Source: Anaeramoeba flamelloides
Lineage: Eukaryota > Metamonada > Anaeramoebidae
Direction: 5' to 3'
Assembly: GCA_027625915.1 (NCBI GenBank)
Contig: JANTQA010000047.1
Coordinates: 10,788,001 to 10,852,000 of the forward strand
DNA length: 64,000 nucleotides
The notes beneath the pieces are model-generated. The model was not told where the DNA came from. It ran no database searches and worked only from the letters and a program-made list of their open reading frames with translations. Positions 38,205 to 49,197 of this stretch are shown in pieces (position 1 is the stretch's first letter; each line of letters starts with the position of its first letter). The translations under genes and the position numbers were made by a program.

Positions 38205-40160
38205 TCTTTTATTTTTATTTTCTCAATTATTTAATTGCTAAAGTTTTTTTCTTTTACTTACTTACTTTCTTTTCTTTTCTTTTCTTTCTTAATTTTCATT
38301 TTATTTATTTTATTAATTAATTTTGATTTTTAATATTATTTTTTATTTTGGTTTTGCTTTTGTTTTTGTGAATATTATTTTTAATATTTAATGGGTATCA
38401 TAAATAAAAAATATTTTTAATTTATATTTTTTTTTTAAGCATATTATTTGAAAAACAATCTTCAAAAAAAGATTTTAACAGTTGATTAATTTTAAAACGA
38501 AATCTTTATTTAAACCATTTTCCACTCAAAAGTGCCCATTTGCGATGAGATGAATTACATGTGTTTAAAGGATTTTTATGAATTTTAAAAGTAAAAATTT
38601 ATTTTGGATAATTTAAATCAGTTTTTTGCATTTAGGTTTTTTTTGCTTTTTTTGATTTTTTATGAACAGCTAATTGTTTTTCTAATTTTTTTTTTTGATT
38701 GTAAGATCTAGGTGCAAGGTAAAAACATGTTATTTTAATGTTCTTGAAGTAGTTAAAATGATCTTGAAAACTCAGTTAGATTTCTATTGGAATTTTATTT
38801 TGATCTTCAATTTGAGGATCATAATGAAAATTAATTTTTTTCTCAATAATGGCTATAAGAATTTAAGTTTTTTTCAATATTGGAAGAAAATATATTAATT
38901 TATTGGATTTTCTTCAGATGTATTGATTGTCAACTATTACTTGATGTGTTTCTAGTGATTTTTTTTTTACTTTGTTCTTTAAAAGCGAATGATAAAAAAT
39001 AATTGATATTTGTAATACCCATTAAATATTGAGCAATTTAACAGAAACAAAGATTAGAAAATTTTAAAAATCCAAACAAAGGGTTTTTTTAATTTTATTA
39101 TAAAAAAAGTTTTCAATAATTAAAGACTTCTATGATTAGATCTTTTCTGAATAATTTAATATTATTTTCTTTAAAACTAATTATAAATTATCAAAAATAG
39201 ATAATTTCGTTCTCTAGGAGAGAATTTTTTTGAAACATTTTAACTTCTGGTACCAAAAAATTGTTTTTTTGATCTCTACCCTCACAATTTCTCAAAGTAT
39301 TATATTTTTTTATCGTTTTTATAAGTCAAAGGAATAAGCATACTTTAAATCACATAGAATAAACAAAACAAAATATAATTTACATAATAATCAATTCAGC
39401 TGTGCGAATGGTACCTTTTTTACTCTAGATAAATTTTTCATTTAAATAATTTGCTGAAACAGATCTTTCTGTTTTAGAGAGGTGTACAGAACCCTTGTTT
39501 TTTATTTTAACCCATTACTAAAATTTAACTCATGTAAAAAATCTTGGCTAACTGTTGAAGAAAGTGAAATTAATCAATGAGATGAAAACAGTAGATAAAC
39601 AAGAAATAGGGTTATATAAATAAAATTTAAAAAGAATTATGAAGATATTAAAAGATTAAAATGCAATTTTTTTCATAAAAAATTTGGAAAACTTTCATTT
39701 TGTGAATTTTTTTAAAAATCACTTAATCTCAGAAATTTGTATAAATATGACGTAATTTTTGAAACAAAAGTATTTGATATTATTGAGTCATTTCTATTAA
39801 TCAAAGTTCTAACAATAAAAGTCAATTTAAATCCGAACCAAGAATATACATGAGTTTCTTCCTATCTCCAAATACCCAAGTTTGAAAAAAAAACACAATT
39901 AAATTTTTTCAATAGGTTAAAGATTGTAAACACGGGTTATGTAAATCACTCCAGATTGAAGATTTTTAACATTTGTTAAAAACTTTCAAATTAACCATTT
40001 AAAATCTCTAGATAGAGAAGAACTTTTTGAACAAACAGACCTCACAAAACCTGTTGTGTTAATAATTGTTGTCAAAATAAAAAATCAATTAAACCAAACA
40101 GCCTTAAAATTCCCCAAAAAAAAAAAACATTTTTTTTCATTTTTTTATTTGTGAGTAAAC
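38205..40160. other. Intergenic region between hydrogenase and HIT genes, no gene seen
   Basis: Contains the hydrogenase 3' end, with T-rich and CTTTT-repeat tracts at 38245-38300, and the HIT promoter side. No coding sequence recognised. Confidence 0.55.
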
Positions 40161-40580
40161 ATGTCTGAAAATTGTATTTTTTGCAAAATCATTTCTGGTG
40201 ATATTCCCTCTTTCAAAGTCTTTGAAAATGATAAAGTTTTCGCTTTTTTAGATATCAACCCTCTCTCAAAAGGCCACACTGTAGTTATTCCAAAAATCCA
40301 TTGTGAAAGATTAGAAGATTTACCTGAAGAATACTCTTCTGCGATTGGATCCGCTTTACCAAAGATCGCAAAGGCAGTTATTACAGGAACAGGAGCTCTC
40401 GATTGGAACTTATTACAGAACAACGGAAAAAGTGCTGGACAAGAAGTTCTCCATTTACATTTTCATATCATCCCTCGTGAAAAAAATGATGACCTTGGAT
40501 ATAGATGGAAACCAACCAAGTTGGACATGGAAAAAGGAAAAACACTCTGTGAAGAAATTAAACAAAGTTTGGAAAACTAA
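40161..40580 (+). CDS. HINT1: HIT-family protein (HINT-type purine nucleoside phosphoramidase)
   Basis: Complete intronless ORF of 139 residues, the usual size for HINT proteins. The N-terminus ENCIFCKIISGDIPSFKVFE is the conserved start of the family, with the Cys pair C5-C8 of zinc-binding members. DINPLSKGHTVVIPK follows. The active-site histidine triad is HLHFHII (H98, H100, H102), with H102 expected to be the nucleophile. The Q-S/G segment NNGKSAGQEV before the triad binds the phosphate in this family. HINT enzymes hydrolyse AMP-lysine and aminoacyl-adenylates in cytosol and nucleus. The ATG is preceded by poly-A/T and a GAGTAAAC context, and the next ATG would remove conserved sequence. 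It lies 2 kb after the hydrogenase gene on the same strand, with no sign of a functional link. Confidence 0.96.
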   Translation: MSENCIFCKIISGDIPSFKVFENDKVFAFLDINPLSKGHTVVIPKIHCERLEDLPEEYSSAIGSALPKIAKAVITGTGALDWNLLQNNGKSAGQEVLHLHFHIIPREKNDDLGYRWKPTKLDMEKGKTLCEEIKQSLEN

Positions 40581-42474
40581 TTGTTCAAATATACGATCCT
40601 CATTTTTGTTATGCAAATTTAAAGAATCAAAAAAAATAAAAAAAAATAAAAAAAAAAATAAATCCAAAAAACTGATCGAAAAGGTTGTGGCTTTGATTAA
40701 CAAGGAAACATGAAAACATGGAAACAATTTAAAAAAATATTATTTGTTGTGAAGAAAATCATAAAATAAAAGAAATCAAAAAAAGAGAAAAAAATTTTTT
40801 TTTTTTTTTGTTTAGTAGTTTTGCTTTCTGTTTTACTTCTTATCGACTCATTGAAAAAAAACTTTCCAAAAGCAACATACCAAAGAACAGAAGAAATCTG
40901 GTGGTTTGGATTACATACTTAAAAAATGAAAACCTTATTTTGGGACTCGAATCGCAACCACCAAATAACTAATCAAAGAAAAGTAAATCTTGCTATTTTA
41001 TTGAAAGTTCAATTACAATTAGTTTTCACGACTTTTTACTAAAAATTATCATCTTAATCTTGAGATCTCTTTGTTTTTCGATATCACTGATTGTAAAATA
41101 GTCAAATTCCCAATAATTATTTCATTTCTGAGAATATTTCGATGTTGAAAGCTCACTTTTTGAAATTATACAAATTAATTAAAAAAAATTTTTTTTAAGG
41201 GATTAGCCTTGTAACTGGATTTTTCTTGAAGAAAAGTTTGTTAAAATTAAAAGCCTATTGTATTAAAGTTCTCTGGTTGCGATTGCTTTAATAAGTCTAT
41301 CAACAAATTTTATGTAAAAATCATTATTTTCAATTTTTTGAAATTAAAAGACATTCTTTACCTACTTTTTGATTATAAATTGTATTTTTTTTAATGATAT
41401 AAGATTAAAATTACCTCATGATATAGTTATTATGATTAAATTTCTATTTTCGAAACCCACAAAAATTTTTATCTTTTTGAAAAGTGTAAAATTCGAATTC
41501 TTAAAAAAATGTTACAAATAATGATAGCTTTTGAAAAATTCAACTCTTAAAAACTAAGGTATTAATTTTTAGAAACAATTTAGAGAAAATACCAACACCC
41601 CTTTTGACAAATTTAAATCCTGTTTATAATGATTTTAAAATTAAAATATTCAGGCCTGGAACTGTGACCCTTTTACACTTTTTCCTATCTCAATGATTTT
41701 TTCCGGACATTTATTTTTGATAATTTTCAAAATAGTCTATTTTAATCTGAACAATTCGGCAATTATTGCTTGAGGAACCTAGATACATCTACAATCAACA
41801 ATAAATTTGTTTAAATTGAAAAAAAACACAAATCAAGTTTTGGAAGATCAAATATGATTTTTTCCCAATACAAGAACTCTAAGAATTAGGATAATATGAA
41901 ACACAAAAGAAGTTTAATTGTTTTATTTTTTCAACATTTTTATTTTTTGCAAATGAGATCTTATGTTTTTTTATTTTTATCTTTAAATTTTGTCATTAAT
42001 ATCACAAAAAATAATTGTTTTGATTTTTTTCTTTTTGATGAAGAGATTCTTTAATATTTTTTTTTTTGGAATTAGTCGAACCACAAGAACAGTTTTTTAT
42101 ATTCCCAGTTTTAGAGAGTAAATAATTTCACAAGTATTGATAAAATACATTAACTACAACTATACGATATTCCCAATAGAGTAAAGCATTTATTTTTGAG
42201 ATTTCAAATATAATTTTCTTTGAAAGTATTTCTATCCGTAAAGTGGTCAAATAAAATTAAGATGAATCTGAAAAAATAGATATGTCAATATAAATTGTTT
42301 TTATTTCAAAAGTATTCCAAAACAATGGAAAAAAAATTACAATCTTTTTTCGAGAAAATGATCCTCAGTAAAATTTTATTATAAGACTGGCAATATATAA
42401 GATTGGTAATGGTAAATTTTTAAAAATAAACATATGTATAGTTTTTCTTTCTATTCAAAATTATATCGAGATTA

Positions 42475-43258
42475 AGGGAATAACATCTACCAAATAGCAA
42501 CATAAGATTAAAGTATGTTGTTATTGGGTATAAATAAGATAAGTACTACATGGTTTAAATGTCTCTAAAAATTGATTAGTAAAGTGATACAAATTGTTGA
42601 AATCACCAATTAAAAATGATTCTTGGATTAGTAAAAAATCCAAACAATTTCACAAAAAAATCTACATTTTGCCATTTTTTTAAAGGTGGAATTATCAATT
42701 TTCAGACTCCAAAGTTTGCCAATAACGTTCTTAAATTTTATTACAAAATGTATTATAGTTGTAAAAAAATTCAGTTTGTTTTAAAAAAATTAAATAATTA
42801 ACCAATAGATTTTTTTGAGAAATTATTTCTGAAATATTGGAAACTATTGATGTTAAAATTATCTTGATAAAAAGGAAACAAAAGTAACCAGTCTTTGAGA
42901 TTTTACGTTGATGATTATTGAGGCAATCTTTGAAATTAAAAAATTCAAATATTAGTTACTTTTCAAAGTTCTGATTATGAATGAATCATTAAATACCCAA
43001 AATACTATTATTTTAGTTTCTATTTTAGATTTGAAAAGGGGATTTCTAAAAAAAAAAAAATTCAAGATGAAAATTAATATTTATGATCATTAGTAAACAA
43101 ATATAATAATCGATTGTAAAATAATATTTAGAATAGATTTTTAAGAGCCATGTGAATTATGTAGTATTAATGTTATTGATGCCATTTTTAATGCCCAATT
43201 ACAACATACTTTGATTATCAAGTTATTTCTGGTGTTTTTAACACCTTAAACATTATCT
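42475..43258. mobile_element. Long-TIR non-autonomous element, copy 2
   Basis: Aligns in order with 15924-16690: GATTAAAGTATGTTGTTATT and TTGGGTATAA near the left; a TGCCCAATTACAACATACTT block near the right, which is the inverted TIR. No ORF. Confidence 0.65.
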
Positions 43259-44465
43259 AATTTTTTTAACAGTAAAAAAGTCTAAAATAACAAATAAATT
43301 TACATACAGGAAAAATTTCATTTAAAATTGAGATTAGAAACTTTAAGATCTTTAATCAAAGTAATAAAATACCTAAATAATAATTGTCTATTATTTTCAA
43401 TCTATCAATGATAAAGAACAATTTTGGATATTTGAATAGCATTTTATTGATTGATGGATTTATTATATTTTAAGAGATGTAAATTTCCTTTTTTTCACTT
43501 TATGAAAAAAGAAAGAAAAAGTATTTTGAAACTCTAAAAAAATAAAAAATAGAGATTATAAATTTTCCATTTTATTAAAAATCTAATTTTCAAGTCATTA
43601 ATAAATTCAAATATTATTTAATTTTAGAAACACTAAAGATCTTTTAAAAGGAAAGTTAACTGATTAAGTAGGTAAATTACTTTTAGAAAAAAGTATCTAC
43701 ATATCAGGAAAAAAATAAGAGAAAATGAGAAGAAAAGAAATTAAAAATAAAAAAAGAGAAAATAAAAAAGATTTAATATTGAGATTATGTGATTTTACAA
43801 TGTATCTTAATAAAAGAGATCTAATAAAACATTATTTGTTGATTCTTAGAAAAATTATAACTATTACTAATAATTATTAATAATATACTTTCTTTTGTTC
43901 TTTTCAAGGTTATATGAGTCATTTTTTTATGTATTTTGATTTTTTTTGATAGATATCATCTAATTATTTCCCTTTTTTTAGTTATATATTAAATAATATC
44001 GTTTAGAATTTAGAGCCTTTTATCAAAAAAGAGGAACTTTTTGAAGAGGATAAATTCATAACATCTAATTCATCGAGTGAATAAACACTTTTGTTAGAAA
44101 ATTTTTCAACTTAATTTTGCTATTTAGAGTTTATAATTTTAAATTGAACAGCCTTTTATTTTCTAACAAAAAAAAATTTTTTTAATCATTAAGATATGAA
44201 TTCTTAACCAAAAAAAAAAAAAATAAATAATAGAAGTAAAAGTGATTAGTTAAATCAAAAATTGTAAGATATCGAACATTATCAACCGGAAAATCAAAGA
44301 AAAATTTGAAAAAATTCAAATCGTAAAATTATTGGTTTATATCTGTCCCTTTTACTCCAAAAAGGACAATATTAACTGTATTGTCCTTTTTCCCTCATTT
44401 TTTTTTAAAAAATTAATAAATTGTGTAAAGTATCTTTAAAATGACACTCTATGGTTGATAAGTAA

Positions 44466-44669
44466 GTTATCTCCTCACATTTTTCAATATTTTCCCTTTC
44501 ACAAAAAAAAAAAATTATAAATATTAGCCATATTTTCCCTCGTCTTCGACTCTGTGAAAATATGTGTTGTATTGTTCCTTGGCCAACAGCCTTCGAAACA
44601 ATACATAAATATTTAATTTTTTTTTTGTGAAAGGGAAAATATTGAAAAATAAAAAGGAGATAACCCACA
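44466..44669. repeat. Fold-back element with structured loop
   Basis: Outer arms of about 60 bp (TTCAATATTTTCCCTTTCAC and its complement, preceded by TTATCTCC and followed by GGAGATAA) enclose a loop of about 85 bp. The loop holds two smaller inverted pairs: CATATTTTCC...GTGAAAATATG and GTATTGTT...AACAATAC. The result is a cruciform-like layout. No ORF. Confidence 0.7.
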
Positions 44670-46020
44670 CAAATATTATTAAGGAAATTGATATCTATTA
44701 AGGAAAATTTAGTTTTATTCTTGTATGTTTAAAAAAGTCAATTTTTTGGGTTTCAAAAAATAAAAAAATTTCATCTCAAAAAATTCCTTTAACAAATTGT
44801 TTGGTCTTATTCACAAGAATCATTATAACAATTTAAATCATTTTTACAAGAAAAAAAGTGATTTTAGATTTTGAGGTCATATTCACTTTTTTTCCTATTT
44901 ATCTTCCAAGAAAATTTTATTTTGAAAAATTATCAAATTACGTATATGAACTAAAATACAATTTTTAAATAAATTTTGGAAATTATTTTTATATTTTAAA
45001 AATTTAATATCATTACTTTTTCAATAGAAAGAAATAGTATTGATATGACCTAATAATTCGATTTTTTTTTTTTGGTTTTTTTTTAAAAGAATTTTCTCAG
45101 AAAAGAAAAAAAAAATATGTTAATTTTTATATTCCATGTAACAAAGACTCGTTATTGTATAATAATGATGGAAATGGTAATAAACAAAGTATAAAAATTT
45201 TTATAATGGTAGGAATATAATCAATTTAATTATATTATTTTTCTTGAAAAATAAAATTGAAAAAAATTAATGTTATCACTGAAAAAAATTTTTAATTCTC
45301 AGTTAGTTCTTAGATGATATATTTTTCACACTTCAAATATGCAAAAATTACCAGAAAAAATATAAATGTATATAATAATTTTTTAATGAAGAGAAGCGAT
45401 TCAACAAAATTACCTCATATTTACCTGAAAATCAAAATTTATTTTCTGAAAAGTTATTCAAGCCCTCAGGTATGAGAATAATTCCTTTGATAGTTTTTTT
45501 TTAAGAAGTAAAAAGATATTTTTAATTTTTTAAACTAAGACAAAGATAAAGAAAGGTAAGAAATAAAAGAGATAAAAAACAACAAAATAGATAAACTTAA
45601 TTCAAAGTTTACTTTTATAACTCAAGTATTGGATGGTGGTTGTTGATTATTTACTTTTATGGTAATTATTTTGAAAATTTATCTAAATCAACGCCATCGT
45701 ACCACCTGGTTTACTTAATATTGTATTTGGTAGAAGTTGATCCCAACAAACAGCTTGTTTTTTGAACTTGCCACAAGTTAAACCCATTAAAAGGTAATTG
45801 TATGTTTGAAAACACTTAAAACTGCTACCATTTCTCTTCTTGGATGGTTAACCACCAAATTCGAACCATACTGTTGATTATTTTTCTTCTTTTCTACTTT
45901 TTAATAAAAAGAAAAAAAAATTAAAAAAAATATAAATGAAAAAAATTCCTTTTTCTAAGAAAACAAAAAAGAACAAAAAACGTAAATGGAAAAATAACAA
46001 AAAATTTCAACAATAAAATA

Positions 46021-47298
46021 GAGGTTTTGATGATAACATGCTATAATTCACGATAAAGTTAGAAAAATCGCGATAATTTCAATCAAATCGCGATATATCA
46101 GAAAATCGTGATATTCAATATTATCGCGATAATTCAATAACAAATCGAGATATTCTATAAAATCGCGATAATTATTAAAAAATCGTAATAAATGCCAAAA
46201 TATCGCGATTAAAAAGTAATCGCGGTATAATAGTTGATGGGTTTTTGGGTTAATTCTAAAATATTTAAACAAAAAATAGATTTTTTTTGATCAATAAATA
46301 GATTAGGTGAAAAAAAGTTATTCTTTGAAAAAACAACAAAAAAGATACTTGATCCAATCAAGGATCAGATCAAAGAGTTTTATTGTGTTTTCATTTTATT
46401 TGGTTGACAAATCTATTGATCCTTTAAGATCAACAACAATAAGAACTAAAGAGAAATAAATATTTTTTCAGTTAATCGTGGTGTTGTAAATTGAGTTGAA
46501 TAAAAGACCTTCTAAAACAACCAACCCTTTATCTGTTCTTTAAAGAATGTGATCTTGGGTTACAATATTTTCATTTTTTCTCAGCAAGCTAAAAGGAGTT
46601 GGATAACTCTTCAAAAGATTTCACAACATCCTTGCCAGATGATCATCACCTATTATTAAGATTTTTTATACAATACTTGTCTTCTTCTTCTTTTTCTTCT
46701 TTGAGAATCTTTGTTTTGGAACGAAAACACAATTAGAGCTTAGTGGTTTTTGTTTGATCGATCACCAAAAAGAATGAAAATTATTCTTTATTCTTTTTGG
46801 CTATTTACAAATGGTGAAGGTAACAACTCCATTTTAAGAAAACACACATATTTTATATTCAAGTGTATTGTTGAAATGGGTAATTATTAGTTTGATCATA
46901 AAATTTGTTTGAGATTTTATATTTTTTTAAAAAAAAAAATGAAAAGAATAAAATTTTTTTCTACAACAACCAAACCCATTCCCTTTATTAAAGTTTTCTG
47001 TCTTTCAAAACTTTCAAACACTTGAAGACAGTTCAGAACCCTTACAAACACTTTCTGGGATTATTAAAGGGAAAGTGTTGTAAAAATATCAAGGCTTTGG
47101 AAAAGTCAAGAGTTTTTTTTTAAGTTGATTTCAAAAAAATAATTTTTCATTTTTTCGTGATAATATGAATATCGCGATAATGTTGTTTATCGCGATTTTA
47201 TGATTTTTCGCGATAAAGTTAGACTAATCGCGATTTTTTTAATACTATTGCGATTTTATTGTTAATATCAGGATAATATATGTTATCATCAAAACCTC
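46021..47298. mobile_element. TA-flanked non-coding transposon with TATCGCGATA arrays, copy 1
   Basis: 17-bp perfect TIR GAGGTTTTGATGATAAC at both ends, each flanked by TA. Within about 200 bp of the left end there are five exact TCGCGAT motifs and about five near-matches. Within about 130 bp of the right end there are four exact and two near-matches. The interior of about 900 bp has no meaningful ORF and is shared with the copy at 49198. TA duplication suggests a Tc1/mariner-like mobiliser. Clustered subterminal motifs usually serve as transposase-binding sites in other families, so that role here is inference. Confidence 0.88.
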
Positions 47299-47413
47299 TA
47301 ATATTTCAAAATTTTGTCTTGCTGTGTCAAAAGACTGATCCATTCATAAAAAAAATAAAATTTGATAGATAATCGAAAAGTAATATTTCAAAAAGAAAAT
47401 CAAAAAAATGTTA

Positions 47414-49002
47414 CTGTTGTGAAAAAAAAGTGAGGAATGGAAAAAAAGTGAGGAATTTTTTATTTTAAAAAATGAAAGTGTTTAATATTGTTTTGTTTGT
47501 CTTTCTCTTTTTTTTGATTTGTTTGATTGGTGAATGTAATAAATTTAAAAGTAATTGGGCCTCCTTCAAAGATTCCTTTTCTTTCCTCTTCCTTAGTCTC
47601 TCTTTACGATTATTTTCTAATACCTGTAAAAAATTTTTTGATGTAACAATTTGTCCACCAAGTGATAATCTAGCTCGTTTTTTTTTGTTTTTTAGGTTTA
47701 GCAATGGGTGTGTTATTTGGTAATTCCACTAGAGTCTCATAAGGGGTAATGCCACAAGTTTTAAAGGAATTTCTAATATTTTTTTAATGTTAAAGATACT
47801 TGAAGGCCATCTTGTATAGTAGAGAGAAAAGATTCATAAGTTCCATCAATTAATTGACGCTTAATATAGCTTTTAAAACCTTTAAAACATCCTACATCTA
47901 GAGGTTGAAGAAAATCTGTGGAATTTGAGGGTAAAAATAATATTTGAATTAAATTTTTTTTTACAAATTTTTATTGATTCTGAGTTATAATGGGATGAGG
48001 CATTGTCAAGTATCAATAATGCTTTAGCATTTTTTCCAATTTTTTCCTTCTTTGTCTAATGTTTGGCAATAAAATTGATGTTATAAAAAGATGAAATAAA
48101 TTTTGGTTCATGTAACCACTTTCCGAAAAAACAAAGGATAGTGGAACAGTACTAAAATTATCAACAAAATTTCTCTCAACAGTTTTCCTCTTATCTAATA
48201 TTAAAGTCGGAAGATAGGTTCCATCATCAGCAATTGTACAAACAGCAGTGATATGAAATCTTGATTTTGGAATTTTTCTTATTGGATTTTTAATTTTTTC
48301 TGTTGTCACAACTCTAATCTTAACAGAGTCCGTGTTATTAAAACATGCTGTCTCATCAACGTTAAAAATCATACCCCGTTGATAATTATTTTTCTCTTTT
48401 AATCTTTTTAAATTAACAAAATAATCAACTAAATCTTCATTGGTAGGAAGTGGTTTTTCTTTTTTGTATATTTTGACTTTCAGTGATAATTAATTTATTT
48501 CTTTCTGAAAAGGCCTTAACCCAATTAGTACTAATTATTTGTTCATGTATATTATAATGATTTAAATCAGGTAATTGTTTATGGCGTATCAATTCATTAG
48601 CCTGTAAAACAATTTCTTTTTTACTCGGGGCTAAATTCTGTGAAAGTTGATTTTTAATCCAATCAACCAATTCTTTTTTCATCCTTTTCCTTCATTTTTC
48701 GAGGTCTTCCTTTGGGTTTCATTGGTTTGTTTGATTTATCTCTAATCACCCATCTATTTAAACTTCGGTCAGAGATACCCATAAACCTTGAAAATTTACG
48801 CTGAGATATTTTGAAATTCGGAACTTCATTGAGAATTTTAAAAATTTCAAGACATTTCCCCATTTTTGTTTTAACCTCTCTTACTCGCGTACATGCCTTT
48901 AAACGATTTACAAAACTGTTTAACATAAGTAAAATAAAAAAAATGTTGTGAAAATAATTTTGCCTCACTTTTTTTCGATTCCTCACTTTTTTTTCACAAC
49001 AG
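47414..49002 (-). mobile_element. pogo/Tigger-type DNA transposon, decayed
   Basis: 1.59-kb element with near-perfect TIRs of about 40 bp starting CTGTTGTGAAAAAAAAGTGA, each containing two GAAAAAAAGTGAGG units. TTA occurs immediately outside both ends. pogo elements normally duplicate TA, so this could be a 3-bp duplication or chance. The enclosed minus-strand transposase (next entry) is of the DDE_1 class. It sits between two copies of the TATCGCGATA element, 115 bp from the first and 195 bp from the second. Confidence 0.9.
47465..48986 (-). pseudogene. DDE_1 (pogo-like) transposase, frame-broken
   Basis: Reading on the minus strand: an N-terminal helix-turn-helix (FSRFMGISDRSLNRWV), a basic GRPRKMK hinge, and a CENP-B-type DNA-binding domain (ELVDWIKNQLSQNLAPSKKE). 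The catalytic core follows: NVDET (first Asp, 48355-48357), LLILDNASSH (second Asp, 48005-48007) and STDFLQPLDVGCF (third Asp, 47897-47899). Second and third Asp are about 35 residues apart. A basic tail ends the protein. The parts lie in different frames with at least five shifts, mainly at A-runs (near 48670, 48460, 48030, 47965 and 47690), so no full-length protein is made unless these are sequencing errors. DDE_1 transposases cut and paste DNA through TIRs. All three acidic residues are still encoded. Confidence 0.88.
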
Positions 49003-49197
49003 TTAATTAATTTTTTATTTATTTGAGATAATGTCTCAATATTTTTAAAAAATATTTAAAATAAATAAAGAATTTAATAATTTACTATAAATTCTTTAAT
49101 ATATTAAATTATATTAATCATTTATTTTAATGAAATATGATTTTTTTTTTTTTTTTTTCATTGAATATAAATAAATAAATATCTAATTTAATTACTA

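Larger units (their letters stand above)
40581..46020. other. 5.4-kb gene-free region with repeats
   Basis: No gene could be supported. It contains the long-TIR element at 42475-43258, a possible end of the same family near 41200, and a fold-back element at 44466-44669. 45630-45860 is a less AT-rich stretch with two TTGGATGG blocks and no coding frame. Confidence 0.5.

Noticed and set aside
44500-44620. Possible tRNA in the loop of the fold-back element
   Set aside because: There is no T-loop GTTCGAATC-type sequence, and the inverted pairs do not fit a cloverleaf.
46048-46272. 74-codon open frame with YRD repeats on the minus strand
   Set aside because: The repeat is just the TATCGCGATA array read in one frame; it lies within the end of a non-coding transposon.
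46021-47300. CRISPR-like or tandem-repeat array
   Set aside because: Motif spacing is irregular, spacers are short, the motif is a palindrome of 10 bp, and the locus is eukaryotic with transposon ends.
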